A stretch of 64,000 bases of DNA from NCBI RefSeq assembly GCF_902459505.1, contig NC_047096.1:3658001-3722000 (forward strand). Direction: 5' to 3'. Of this stretch, positions 1 to 16,507 are shown piece by piece. The stretch comes from Geotrypetes seraphini (taxonomy: Eukaryota; Chordata; Amphibia; Gymnophiona; Dermophiidae). Positions within the stretch are counted from its first letter, which is position 1, and the number at the start of each line of letters is the position of its first letter. A model generated the notes under the pieces. It did no database searches. It worked only from the letters and a program-made list of their open reading frames with translations, and had not been told where the DNA came from. The position numbers and the translations under genes are program-made.

Positions 1-114
1 CCTTCTTGTGAGTCAGGCTTCTTTCCATCCACTGCTGACAAGAGAAATACTAGGAAGAAATTATGATTACATTTTCCCACATTGAAAGGATTAAGATATA
101 AAAGGATTTGTAAT

Positions 115-220
115 GTTATTTTCATCTCAAGCAGCAAAAGAGTGGAATAATTTACCTACAGAAATTAGGATTATAACTGATCACATGGCATTTGGGAACA
201 GATTGAAGGATGAACCACTG
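115..220 (+). mobile_element. L2-type LINE, C-terminal fragment
   Basis: The frame AKEWNNLPTEIR followed by F..RLK is the C-terminal signature of L2 LINEs (WNxLPxEIR...FKxxLK). About 100 bp survives. Confidence 0.5.
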
Positions 221-237
221 CGCCACTCTAGAAATCA

Positions 238-345
238 AAATGTAGCCAAAGTGAGACAAGTATAAGACAATCAGCCATTGTGACATCACTGATGAGGTTG
301 GCCCTTATTGGTGGAATGAGGCATTATGACATCACAGTATCAGCT
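238..345 (-). repeat. GACATCAC-core repeat
   Basis: Contains GGTGGAATGAGGCATTATGA followed by CATCACA, a module that recurs near 13290, 18370, 24900-25140, 51360, 51580, 54990-55470 and 60740. It is one single copy of the unit that forms 105-bp arrays elsewhere. Confidence 0.65.
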
Positions 346-615
346 CTGGTTACCAGAGACAGAAACTTTTCACACTATTTATATAATTTTCTATACTGTT
401 CTCCCTAGGGAGCTCAGAATGGTTTACATGAATGTATTCAGGTACTCAAGCATTTTCCCCTGTCTGTCCCACTGGGCTCACAATCTATCTAATGTACCTG
501 GAGCAATGGGGGGGGATTAAGTGACTTGCCCAGGGTCACAAAGAGCAGTGGGGATTTGAACCCACAACCTAAGGGTGCTGAGGCTGTAGCTTTAACCACT
601 GCATCACACTCTCAT
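346..615 (-). mobile_element. tRNA-derived SINE
   Basis: Read on the minus strand: a tRNA-like head (B-box-like GTGGGTTCAAATCCC, here slightly diverged), a CCTGGGCAAGTCACTTAATC middle, and a LINE-like 3' end with GTAAACC..CTGAGCTCCC. Other copies lie at 21.3, 32.1, 37.5, 38.6 and 58.7 kb. Confidence 0.8.
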
Positions 616-959
616 CTCCCCAGTGGTATTTAAATGGATAGTGCTGTTGAAAATGCAGAGTTAGCACCCAGCTGAAACCAGTTATTTGGGGGGAATTCTG
701 GGGGCTTCCATTGAGAGCTATACACTTAGGCCTAGATACACTTAATGCTCCAATCGTGTACCAATGGTCGCTAAATCAGTTTGATTGGTTTAGCAACGGC
801 TCATCGCATGGTTTTCCGTACGTCCGTAGATTCTCCGACTCTGGCATGCAAACAACCTCATTACTATTAATATGAGGTCATTAATATTAAAAATGAGCCA
901 GCCAGTCGATGGCCTAACATTGCAAAGCCATAAGCAAATCGCTGGCTGTGTTACCAACA
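616..959. other. Unassigned spacer
   Basis: No gene or clear repeat. Around 735-830 the sequence is CpG-containing and may be an old MITE, but I cannot place ends. Confidence 0.3.
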
Positions 960-979
960 GGTCTGCCATGTTTTTTCAT

Positions 980-1768
980 TTTTTCCTATGGCACAGATGT
1001 TGTGTATGTAGTTAGAAAATGTTTCCACCATCTCCGACCTCTTGTCACATTACTAGATCCATCGTCATTAAATATTCTTATTCACTCTTTAGTCGTTTCA
1101 TGCTTGGACAAAGGAATTACAAAGAAAGAAAGAAAACGCCTTCAAATTCTCCAAACCACTGCTATAAAAATGATTTCAAAAGCACGTAAATACGACCACG
1201 TTACACCCCTTCTGATCAAGACACAGTGGCTCCCCATTGAGCACCGAATTACTTATAAAATAATGTTACTAACCTTTAAGACATAAATAACCAACCAGAA
1301 TTCATGAACAGGCTGTTAACCCCTCGTACTACGCATCGCACTTTAGCCTCCCTTCACTTAGACAGATTAACCCCACGCGTACAGCCCCTACTATCTGGAA
1401 TTCTCTATCAAGCCATATAAGAGAAACTCCATCCCTCGATAAATTGAAAAGTAGCTTCAAGCCCTTTCTATTTAAAGATTCACATGAGATTTGATAGTCC
1501 TGTTAAGTTCTCTTCCAGTTGCCTTGTATTTTACATTATTTGCCTGTTTTTTTACCCTCTTCCCAGCCTTTCCTATTTAAATTTCTGCCCAGTCACCTTT
1601 TGTACCAGTATGTCACTGTTTGTCAATGTATCAGTATGTTAATGTTATTTTAATGAAATTTGTTTTTAATATATATTTTTATAATTGCTTGTTTTTTTAT
1701 ATATACTATGTAAAACCGCTTTGAGTTTTGATAAGGCTGTATATCAAATTTTAAATAAACCTGATGAT
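980..1768 (+). mobile_element. L2-type LINE, 3' part of ORF2 plus 3' tail
   Basis: The frame at 948-1286 reads SCLDKGITKKERKRLQILQT, then the L2 pattern DHVTPLLIKTQWLPIEHRITYK. A second block, WNSLSSHIRETPSLDKLKSSFK, lies near 1400-1470, out of frame with the first. The 3' tail has TGTAAAACCGCTTTGAG (about 1709) and ends with AAATAAACC. It is a dead copy. Confidence 0.8.
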
Positions 1769-2411
1769 CTGCTTATCCACCATTCTCTTCCCTTTCAGTG
1801 GCTAAAGTGTCGCTGAAGCGTTTACCTGGGGAAAAAAATGGCAGAGCAGGGACAAACCATCCGCCAGCCCCGGATCGCTGCCCCTGCTGGTTGTCTGTCC
1901 CTCTGCATTACTGTACAAGTTGGTTAATATTTAGACCATGTCCTGGCTCATGGGCCAAGAGAATAATAACCTTTCATTTGAAAATTCACCAATAAAGGAG
2001 GCTGAAGAACGGCAATTTTGAGAAAATGGTGCCAGGTGACATGGTGATCTTTCCAAGGAAGAGCTCAGCTCTAGCCCCGCTGCAGGACAGGCAGGGGATA
2101 CTCAACCCTACAGAAATACGCCCACCTCCATCCAATGGACAGAGACAATAAAAAGTTCAAGGCACCTCCCGGCCCAGAGGCTTCTTTGGACAGATTCTGT
2201 ACATAGATTACTGCGGCACTTTCCTAGAAGCTGAGCCAACTGGCAAAGGGCTCAGCTGTGTGAAATGCACTTTCTCTGCCAAGAGCACCTCTGGCACATA
2301 GAACAGTGCGAACATTTCTTTTTTTAAAAAAGAAATATTTAGAGGAGCTTGTCTAATCCAGAACCCTCAGCATTAAAACACCTCTTTATTACTGTCTAAT
2401 TTACCTCTTTA
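1769..2411. other. Non-repetitive spacer
   Basis: No convincing gene, exon or repeat recognised. Confidence 0.3.
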
Positions 2412-2844
2412 CACTTCTCCCTCCGAATTTACGAGGGTTTGGGGCAGTGCCGGCCTGCGAAAATGGAAAATCGCAAATAATTTTTAGGGCCGACTCTGAC
2501 CCACACCTGCCTCCCGCCTGCCTCTCTCCTGCGTCCCGGACCTCCCCAGACCTTACCTGGTGGTCTAGCGGAGACGCAGGGCAAAAGCGATCTTCCTACG
2601 CTCCTGCCCCGTGCAGAGCCATCATCAAAAATGGCTGCCGTGAGTTCCCGTTGTAGTCTCGGCAGCCATTTTTTGATGGCTCTGCATGGGGCAGGAGCGT
2701 AGGAAGATCGCTTCTGCCCTGCGTCACCGCTGGACCACCAGGTAAGGTCTGGGGAGGTCAGGGCAGCCTTTAAAAATTATAAGAAAAAAATTGCCAATAA
2801 CCGAATTCGCAAGTACTAAACCGGCAAATTCGGAGGGAGAAGCG
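2412..2844. mobile_element. TA-flanked palindromic MITE (Tc1/mariner type), copy 1
   Basis: Ends are CACTTCTCCCTCCGAATTT and its near-perfect reverse complement, flanked by TA on both sides (2410-2411, 2845-2846). Inside, arms of about 80 bp (roughly 2560-2640 and 2659-2740) are inverted copies. No transposase. A relative is at 57607-58014. Confidence 0.75.
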
Positions 2845-2846
2845 TA

Positions 2847-3544
2847 TATAAATGGTTGAACAAAAGAAACTAAGGGTCGTCCCCTGAACGTACTAGACTG
2901 GTTTCCGATTTGCACGCCAGTCCAGCAGCGCTGCAGTGGTTGGAGAGGCTTCTTAGCGGGCAGGTTTAGGTGCCGCAGTGACCCAATAAATGAGAACCTT
3001 ATCAGCTTCATTTTTTCCCTGCAGTTCAATGCTAAACCAAGTTTTCCTTTTGTATGGTTTTTGCATTGAACACTCTTTGTACAATTAATTGTGTTACACA
3101 TACAATTGCCTAGTGGCTGGAGTTCAAAGCAGTGGTGAGACAGTTCCAGCTGTGTTCAGGAATAACCCCAGCACTTAACCCCCAGCTCTGTCGCATTGTT
3201 TGGCTTGATAAATACACCAGCTTAAGACTTCTTTATGTACCAATAATCATACAGCCGAGAGGTAAAACGTGGTAATACTGAACCCATTAGCCAGTCGGGT
3301 AAAGATAATCCTTTATGCTCTCCTGAAAGAGGAATTGAGCCTGTTGAATACAGAATTTCCTTAGAGAGATATAAAACAAACAGGACTTACTTTCTTAACT
3401 CATGAGTGCACCCTATCAGCTTTTTTTTTTTTTCATTGGCCGCTGAGACAGTAATACGGACAGAAATGGGAAGTTCACCCTTACATCCAGGATCATGAAG
3501 CCTGCTGTTTGGTGGGGTTTAAAAAAAAAAATAAAATTTGGCAA
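2847..3544. other. Non-repetitive spacer
   Basis: No gene seen. The minus frame at 2724-3101 lacks family motifs and splice logic. Confidence 0.3.
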
Positions 3545-4845
3545 TGAATGTACAATTGTGGAAGTAAGGAAGAAGTAGGGAATTATAGGCCAGTAAGTCT
3601 GACTTCTGTGGTAAGCAAATTAATGGAAACACTTTTAAAACAGAGATTGGTCAAGTTTCTGGAATCCTGTGGATTACAGGACCGGAAGCAACATGGATTC
3701 ACTAGAGGTAGGTCTTGTCAGACAAATCTGATCAATTTCTTTGACTGGGTGACCAGAGAATTGGATAGAGGATGTGGTGTATTTAGATTTCAGCAAAGCC
3801 TTTGACAGTGTTCCAGACAGACATCTAATAAATAAACTGAGTGCCCTCAGGATGGGTCCCAAAGTGATGGGCTGGGTCAGGAACTGGTTGAGTGGAAGGC
3901 GACAGAGGGCAGTGATCAATGGAGATCGCTCTGAGGAAAGGGATGTTACCAGTGGTGTGCCTCAAGGTTCTGTTCTTTTTAACATTTTTATAAATGATAT
4001 TGCTGATGGGCTGTCGGTTAAGATTTGCCTTTTTGCAGATGATACCAAAATTTGCAAGAGTAGACACACCGGATGGTGTGAATAACAAGAAGAAAGATCT
4101 GGCGAAGCTTGAAGAATGGTCTGAAATTTGGCAGCTAAAATGTAATGCTAAGAAATGCAAGGTCATGCATTTGGGCTACTAAAACCAGAGGGAACGGTAC
4201 AGTTTAGGGGACTTGGGTGGGATTGTATGAGATGATCTTAAGGTGGCCAAACAGGTTGAAAAGGTGACAGCAAAAACTAGAAGGATGCTAGGGTGCATAG
4301 GGAGAGGTATGGCCAGCAGGAAAAAGGAGGTATTGATGCCCCTGTATAAGACTATGGTGAGACCTCATTTAGAATATTGTGTACAATTCTGGAGGCCGCA
4401 CCTTCAAAAAGATATAAAAAGGATGGAATTAATCCAGAGGTCTTTGTCATAAGCCATATGGGGACTGACTTAATGATCTCAATCTGTATACTTTGGAGGA
4501 AAGACGGGAGAGGGGAGATATGAGAGACGTTTAAATAACTACGTGATGTAAATATGCATGAGTCGAGTTTCTTTCATTTGAAAGGAAACTCTACAATGCG
4601 AGGACATAGGATGAAGTTAAGAGGTGATAGGCTCTGGAGTAATCTAAGGAAATACTTTTTTTTACAGAAAGGGTGGTAGATGCATGGAACAGTCTCCCGG
4701 AAGAGGTGGTGGAGACAGAGAATGTGTCTGAATTCAAGAAAGCCTGGGATAGGAACGTGGGATCTCTTAGAGACAGGAAGAGATAATGGTTATTGCAGAT
4801 GGGCCCCCTGGATGGGCCATTTGAAACTTGATCATGTTTCTATGA
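3545..4845 (+). mobile_element. CR1-type LINE, 5'-truncated, frameshifted
   Basis: Reverse transcriptase blocks in order: NYRPVSLTSVVSKLME, HGFTRGRSCQTNL, VYLDFSKAFDSVPD, SGVPQGSVL, LFADDTKI (catalytic FADD near 4035), then [16 protein letters not shown] and a terminal VDAWNSLPEEVVETE-like block. The frame changes several times. The 3' end is the CR1 style ATGGGCC..GGATGGGCCAT..TTTCTATGA. Confidence 0.88.
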
Positions 4846-5504
4846 ATCCACTGTTCAGTGGTTTTATTTGCTTAAACCTCAAATGCTGCCTTTTCCATAT
4901 CAAGCCCAAAGGAAATGATAAAAGAAGGAACAATACATAGAACCAGCAACACAAATGCCCAGCTGAGAGGTCAGAGGAGTGGAAGCTTTATATTGGTGTT
5001 GGGAGAGGGAACCAAGTATCAGGGGCTGCCGACTTAGAAGCACCGAGGTGTCTTCTTGAATCCATCTTGGAGTCCCAAGCACCTTTAATTTCCTGTACAT
5101 AACCCAGCATAAACTTAGGAGGGGGAAGAAACTGGAAATCCTGAATCTGCTTTAATTTTCAAAACTTTTCCAGCTTAGGTCACTTTCAACAGTGTAAAAT
5201 CCAAGCCCCTGTGCAGTTTTCTTTTCCGGGTCAGCTATGTGCAGTGTGAAAGAGCTGCTGACGCGTCCTTCCAACAAGTGCTGCTGAAGGCAGGAAGGAG
5301 GTAACTGGGACCCCTGCTGTCCCGAAAGCTTTCCTCCAATGTCAGCCCGTTAGGGGCAGGATCGCGGCAGAGGGAACGTGCTGCTGAGGACGACGGCAGC
5401 CTGCAAGGATCGCTACAGCACCGGCGATCCACTCTGCAGGCTGTTCTGGTGCTATAATTATATAAAGGTAAGACCGGGAGGCCGGAGGATGCTGCAAAGA
5501 AGGG
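4846..5504. other. Spacer without recognised gene
   Basis: No supported feature. GC content rises at 5270-5460, with small inverted words around CGATCC/GGATCG. Confidence 0.3.
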
Positions 5505-5860
5505 GGAACATGCAAGCCTTTGGGGGGGGGGCCCTGGTGTAGAAGTACATGGAGGGAAGGAGGGAATGGGGGTGGGGGGTTTCAAAAAGTCGTGCATATG
5601 CCGGACTGCGGGGGGGGGGGGGAGAAATAATGGGTATAAAAACAGGAGAGGGAGAGAGATGGTGGACAATGGGTTTTAGGGAGGGAACAGAAAGGGAGGG
5701 AAGTTGGACACAAGGGATGGTGTGGGGGGGATAAAGATACTGGATAGGAGGATAGTTGGGAAGAGAAAATGAGAGATTGTGGGGTGATGAGGAAGGAGGG
5801 AGAGATGCTGAATGAAAGGGTACTTGAGAAAAGGAGAGATGGATGGTTAGCACAGAGAAA
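5505..5860. repeat. G/A-rich low-complexity tract
   Basis: The plus strand is strongly purine-biased (GGGAGGAAG-type words, G runs of 8-11 near 5521 and 5610). It creates long spurious open frames on the minus strand. Confidence 0.75.
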
Positions 5861-6958
5861 GAAGAAAAACACAAATGGGCAGGAGACCCTGGCAAGCGAG
5901 TTATCAGAAGACAACCAGTGCCTGGGACCAACATGATTTGAATAATGACCAGTCAACAAAAGGTAGATAAAATAATTTTATTTTCTATTTTGTGATTGTC
6001 AGATTTGAAATGTGTATCCTGCCAGAGCTGGTGTTAGACAGCAGGTGTGAACTAGGACCTAAAAGAGAGAGGTAAAATCCTTTTTGTTTCTTTATTTTGT
6101 TTCTACCACAACACCAGTGTGGGTAGGAGAGGGCAAAGGGGGGGAAGAGGCTATAAAATAAACCCATCAGGATGTTTGAAAAAACACCCAATTGGGCAGG
6201 AAAATCGAATTAAAATTTTTTTTCCCGAATCGGGCAACACTAATACTCAGATGTGGGGCAGTAGCGTAGCGGGGGTAGGTGGCACCCCTCCCCCGCTTCT
6301 TCCCAACCCCCCTTCCCCCATACCTCTTTAATTTTCCAGGTGAGAGAACTTGCTGCCTGCGTCATGATGTCAGTTCCTAGGTGCGGGGTCTGGAAACGAT
6401 ATGTCAGAGAGAGGTGACACAGACGCGGGCAGCGAGTTCGTAAAGCTGGTCGCGCAGGAAAAATGAAAGAGGTACCAGGGAAGGGCGCAGGGAGGGTTGG
6501 GAAGGAGGAGGGAGAAGACCGTTGCCGGGGCAGACTGCCCCCCCCAGCACCCCTCTTACTATGCCAGTGCAGTGGGGAAAGATAACAAAAAGCATCTGGG
6601 ATAAGGCCCAGCAGCACGGACTGAATGGAGCTTAAACGTCCACAAAAATATACGTTTATGCTTTTGAATACAAACATTACATTAAAATACATTTCTAGAC
6701 CGCAGTACCTTCCACATCACAGTGAAATACAAGAGAAATATCATCTTCCTTACTTTCCTAAGAATTTTACAAAAAGAAATGTCTTTTAACAGTTTTCGGA
6801 AATGCATATTTGAGAATGTACATCACAGTATCCTAACAGTTACAGTAAAAAAACAACACCCCATAATCTAGGCAATACTTCAATAAGCATCGCATTTTTT
6901 AAAAATTACTACACATCCAGCTGCAAGCCTGGAACACACCATGCCTTTCACTACTCAC
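5861..6958. other. Spacer, possible decayed hAT-like element
   Basis: GCAGTAGCGTAGCGGGGGTA near 6257 resembles the GTGGCATAGTAAGGTGGG start at 49850, a hAT-like MITE end. The C-rich and G-rich stretch at 6285-6555 is part of it. The rest (6600-6950) is AT-richer and unassigned. Confidence 0.3.
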
Positions 6959-7157
6959 CAATATTTCCAGGGTGCAAACTTTTCAAGGCAGGAGCGAAGC
7001 AGTACTGTGACGTCGAATAGACCAAGCACCCCAGAAAGACGAGACATACGCTGAAGGCCACTGCGCCCGCTCTGAACAGGATCCATTTACTGCATGCCGA
7101 CAGCTGGACTTTTAATAAGCCCATATCGTGTGCAAAACTGCAATGCCACAGTGACAT
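6959..7157 (-). CDS. Candidate 5' exon of an unidentified membrane protein
   Basis: The minus strand reads ATG at 7157, 66 codons plus one base, then the donor GTGAGTAG (from 6958). An in-frame TAG lies 27 nt upstream of the ATG. The peptide begins MSLWHCSFAHDMGLLK and has one hydrophobic segment, AGAVAFSVCLVFLGCLVY (about residues 30-47), preceded by K and R. That is the layout of a type II or signal-anchor protein. The surrounding sequence does not match any repeat seen elsewhere in the window. I do not recognise the gene, and no following exon is evident at lower coordinates. It could be a chance open frame next to a GT. Confidence 0.35.
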
Positions 7158-7734
7158 CTCTGGGACATAAGCACTAGACTAAATCACTTCAGGAAACATT
7201 TTCCCTGCAGAGGGGAGATGTGCTGGATAAGGGATTGTGCATCCCTGGAGGAGTCCTAAGACACAGGAAATCAAGGCCACAAGCGTCTCTCTCTCTCTTA
7301 AAAGTTACGCAACCCAAAGTGCACGTAGATTCTTTTAAACAGGGACCTCATCGTTATCTGCCTATCCAACACATGTGCTATTTAGCATTCAGTTCATTGC
7401 TTTTCTAAATCTATGCCCAAGATGAGTTAAATTTTGGGTTCAGTAGATAGAACCCCACCCCAAAGAGGGGTTACATTCTGAGCTGGGGGGCAAAGTGACA
7501 TCCTGTTCCACTAATTTGAATCCTGGCTTCCCTGTTTGACCCGCCAGGTTAATGCTCAATATGAAACCTTACGGTAAAGCTCCTTAGCTCAGCTAAGGAT
7601 CTGTTAACCCTGATGAAGCCTATCAAGCCAACCTCCTTCCCCCCCCACAAAAAAAATCCAGACACTGCAGGTGTAGGAAGTAGGTTATGTCCCCTTTTCT
7701 CATGACTCCCTCTTATACTTTACTCAATCTTTTT
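7158..7734. other. Spacer upstream of the candidate exon
   Basis: No repeat recognised; could hold the 5' UTR or promoter of the candidate minus-strand exon at 6959-7157. It is not CpG-rich. Confidence 0.25.
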
Positions 7735-7922
7735 ATGGAAAGGGTGGTAGATGCGTGGAACAGTCTTCCGGAAGAGGTGGTGGAGACACAGACTGTGTCT
7801 GAATTCAAGAGGGTCTGGGATAGGCACCTGGGATCTCTTGGAGAGAGAAAGAGATAATGGTTACAGCGGATGGGCAGACTGGTTGGGCCATTGGCCTTTA
7901 TCTGCCATCACGTTTCTATAAC
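7735..7922 (+). mobile_element. CR1 LINE 3' tail
   Basis: Encodes the terminal [18 protein letters not shown]-like block, then GGATGGGCAGACTGG..GGGCCATTGGCCTTTATCTGCC ending TTTCTATAA. A second short scrap of the same tail is at 8028-8075. Confidence 0.8.
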
Positions 7923-7952
7923 CATAAAGCTCTATGACCTCACAATGCAGGT

Positions 7953-8018
7953 GTAAAGAGCCTTAGCCAATAGGAAGAGGAGATGCCAATGTTAAGAGCC
8001 TTAGCCAATAGGGAGAGG
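7953..8018 (+). repeat. Two-copy direct repeat, 39-bp period
   Basis: AAGAGCCTTAGCCAATAGGR appears twice (7955 and 7994 onward) followed by AGAGG. Confidence 0.7.
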
Positions 8019-8079
8019 AGGAGATAGTGGAGGCTCTGGATGGTCCATTTGGCCTTTATCTGTCATCAGTTTCTACATC

Positions 8080-8605
8080 AGAGTACACTGGTGCGTACTT
8101 GCCCAGGCCCCTCCTCCTATGCAAATCTAATGGGACTATTTTAACAGAGGTGTGTAAAGCCCAGCCTAGGAAAATGAGTGGGGCCTTTAGACTTGCACTT
8201 TTAACACAAAACCCATTACAATACTGTTTTCTGAAAAAACATTTGCTGTCCTAAAAGAGTAACATCCACAGAAGAAGCTTGTTAGTTTTAAGAGTGAGGC
8301 ATCTGCTCCTCCAATTTAAGATATGCACAGATAAAGAAAAAGTAGCAGGAGTGCGAATGTCCACAGAGTCGATGAGACTTCCAAATCAAGGTGTTAACAA
8401 AAAGCACTTTGCTTCTGTCCCAAAGAGCTGAAAGGATTCTCCCTCCTTGCTCTCCTCACTTTTAGGACAGGTTCATGGATCGCAGGACTACGGAGATCTA
8501 CCTCATTCAGGACTGGCAGTCAGGCTGTGAGCAAACACTTGCATTTGACAGATACAGTTCTGACAGCCACAGCGATGAGAACAAGGCCACCGGAAGGCTG
8601 GACTT
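8080..8605 (-). other. Probable FAM72 3' UTR
   Basis: Sequence downstream of the FAM72 stop that does not look like a repeat until CR1-like tail sequence near 8075. I see no canonical AATAAA on the minus strand here, so the poly(A) site is not placed. Confidence 0.4.
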
Positions 8606-14920
<6,315 letters not shown>

Positions 14921-15060
14921 TCAGCCTTTCTCAGTTTAAAAAAATACAAAGCAATCCCTGGGCCAGTGCAAATGATCTGCAGTGCGGTGTATTATATACT
15001 GTATTAGACCAGTTCAGAACTGAGCACCAGATCAGTCACAATCATTTTCTTCTATTGTGA

Positions 15061-15076
15061 CATGTCTTAAGACATG
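15061..15076. promoter_or_regulatory. Perfect 16-bp palindrome, p53-site-like
   Basis: CATGTCTTAAGACATG is self-complementary. Read with flanks (15058-15079) it forms two RRRCATGYYY-like decamers with a 2-bp spacer and about two mismatches in 20. It lies in the FAM72 5' region, 141 bp before its start codon. Confidence 0.3.
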
Positions 15077-15194
15077 CACTAGCCATGACATTCTCCTTAT
15101 ACCTAGGGCAAGCGAGTCTGCTTGTCACGACAAGTGCCTTGCAACCCAGTTTAAGCACGACAGGCGCATCAAACGTCTACAGGGGTCTATGTGT

Positions 15195-15278
15195 CATGAT
15201 ATATATCACAGGCCGAGTGTGACACGCTTCTTATATCGCAGGCTCATCAATCGCGATACTTTATATCGCGACCCTACG
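15195..15278. repeat. Short degenerate TATATC repeats at the CpG island edge
   Basis: TATATATCACAGGC, TATATCGCAGGCTCATCA and TATATCGCGACCC occur at roughly 35-bp steps together with TCGCGATA. They lie on the FAM72 side of the island. Confidence 0.5.
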
Positions 15279-15381
15279 CGGCTTTCCGCGAAGCGCTGCT
15301 CTACGATTCACCGGCACAGCATTCCCGGACCCCGAAACAACATCGCGCCGGCCGCCCTGACGACAGCGACTACCGCAACAG

Positions 15382-15387
15382 TTTGAA
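15382..15387. promoter_or_regulatory. CHR-like hexamer
   Basis: TTTGAA on the plus strand lies 20 bp on the FAM72 side of the first CCAAT box, the place a cell-cycle homology region would be expected for a gene transcribed leftward. Its orientation is reversed relative to FAM72 and a hexamer has low information, so this is tentative. Confidence 0.3.
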
Positions 15388-15407
15388 TCGTCAATGCACG
15401 GAATCCC

Positions 15408-15650
15408 ATTGGCCGGGCCTAGCCCCGCCCGCACCACCCAACCGCCACGTCACAGCGGGAAACGTCTGGCCAATCGCGCTCCCGGAGCCGCGTGCTCGGC
15501 TTCCGATTGGTCCTCGCAGCCCTCGGTCCCAAAGTTGGATTGGGCGACTGACTCGTCGCTCAGCCAGAGAGGCGCGGTCCTGCAGGACACGCCCCTGTTT
15601 GCTCTTGGCTCGAAGCTTTGTCGCTCAGCCCCTGCAGGAGCTGCGATTGG
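15408..15650. promoter_or_regulatory. Five-CCAAT-box cluster (NF-Y type)
   Basis: Pentamers CCAAT/ATTGG occur at 15408-15412, 15470-15474, 15506-15510, 15539-15543 and 15646-15650. Four read ATTGG on the plus strand (CCAAT toward FAM72) and one reads CCAAT. Three gaps of 62, 36 and 33 bp resemble the spaced NF-Y arrays of G2/M genes. Binding is inferred. Confidence 0.65.
15455..15462 (-). promoter_or_regulatory. E2F-type site
   Basis: The minus strand reads TTTCCCGC, a perfect match to the E2F consensus TTTSSCGC. It sits inside the CCAAT cluster, 8 bp from the box at 15470. Adjacent CACGTCA (15446-15452) resembles a CRE/ATF half-site. Confidence 0.5.
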
Positions 15651-15699
15651 CGGGAGGGGCTCGGGGGCGGGGTTAGCCGCTGCCTCGGGTTTGGAGTTT

Positions 15700-16440
15700 C
15701 CAGGGGAAAAAGGAAAGTTCTGCCTTTGGCTTTGGGGCTGCAAAACGGGAAGGAATGAGGCGTCCGGGAGGCTGAAGCACGGTAAAGCGCCACGCGCCTG
15801 CACGTGCACTGCTTGATTTGGTGGCCCTGGAAGTTGGCTTGGGGACGTGGGATGCATCTGCAACTGCTTTGGTGCATGCATTGTTTGCACCGCGGCTTGC
15901 AAGGCAGAGCCCGCTGGTCCCGGGTTGAAGTTGAGCCAGAAAAGCCGATGCAATCCCACACCTAGGTAGGGGCAGTTTGCAAGGGCTGATTGGTTTTCCT
16001 GCCTCCTTTGATGGTGGATCAGCCGGATTAAAACAGAGAAATGACGTTCATGGAACGGGTTCGATGAGCAGATTCTCGTTGCAAATCTGGGCTTTGGAAT
16101 CTGCCAATGTCAAGATTGCCCTTTAGTTAACAGGTGGCTGCTTGTTGCTACCTGAACCCGGGTGGGCTCTGCTTGCATTTCTCTCCTCCTCCCTGGTGAC
16201 AGTCTTCATCTGTTTGCTTTCTTTACAGGCAAGGCGAGAACATCGGAGCAGATTGCTTGCAAGATTTCGGCAGGATTTTGCTGTTGCTCTCTTCATGTCA
16301 CTGAGCTGAGGAGCCTCTGAGGGCTGCATGCAGGTCTTTCCCCTCCCTGCGGATTTTTTTATTTCCATTGCCTTATAATTTTGGAGATTTTTTTTTTTTT
16401 TGGGGTGGGGAGGATTGCTTCTCTTTTTCTAAAAGAAAAC
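15700..16440 (+). other. Probable SRGAP2 5' UTR
   Basis: Sequence between the CpG core and the SRGAP2 start codon. A good acceptor (TTTGCTTTCTTTACAG, ending 16228) and possible donors at 15781 (GTAAAG-like) and 15965 (GTAGGG) leave open a short 5' UTR intron. A T-run and G-rich stretch at 16385-16412 precede the ATG. Confidence 0.5.
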
Positions 16441-16507
16441 ATGACGTCGCCTGCAAAATTCAAAAAGGATAAGGAAATCATAGGTGAATATGATACTCAA
16501 GTGAAAG
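16441..16507 (+). CDS. SRGAP2: SRGAP2 coding exon 1
   Basis: ATG at 16441 with A at -3 opens MTSPAKFKKDKEIIGEYDTQ, then VK and the first base of a Glu codon; the donor GTAGGT starts at 16508. This matches the SRGAP2 N-terminus and distinguishes it from SRGAP1 (MSTPSRF..) and SRGAP3 (MSSQTKF..). Gly15 replaces the Ala I recall in mammals. SRGAP2 is a cytoplasmic F-BAR, RhoGAP and SH3 protein in the Slit-Robo pathway that shapes membrane protrusions in neurons; this exon supplies only the start of the F-BAR domain. The next exon, expected to begin with the AG of that Glu and then IRAQL, is not in the window. Confidence 0.95.

Larger units (their letters stand above)
15230..15930. promoter_or_regulatory. 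CpG-rich bidirectional promoter between FAM72 and SRGAP2
   Basis: The block is GC-rich with frequent CpG (for example runs such as GCGCCGGCCGCCC), in contrast to the CpG-poor surroundings. It lies between the two divergent start codons. GC boxes occur near 15421-15430 and 15662-15670, and there is no convincing TATA box in the CpG core. Divergent expression from one island is the simplest reading. Start sites cannot be fixed from sequence. Confidence 0.8.

Noticed and set aside
5235-5959. Pro/Ser-rich minus frames of 125-158 codons
   Set aside because: They arise from a G/A-rich low-complexity tract.
15394-15959. Long frames on both strands (140, 169 and 133 codons)
   Set aside because: CpG-island composition lacks stop codons; no family motifs, and the region is better explained as a promoter.
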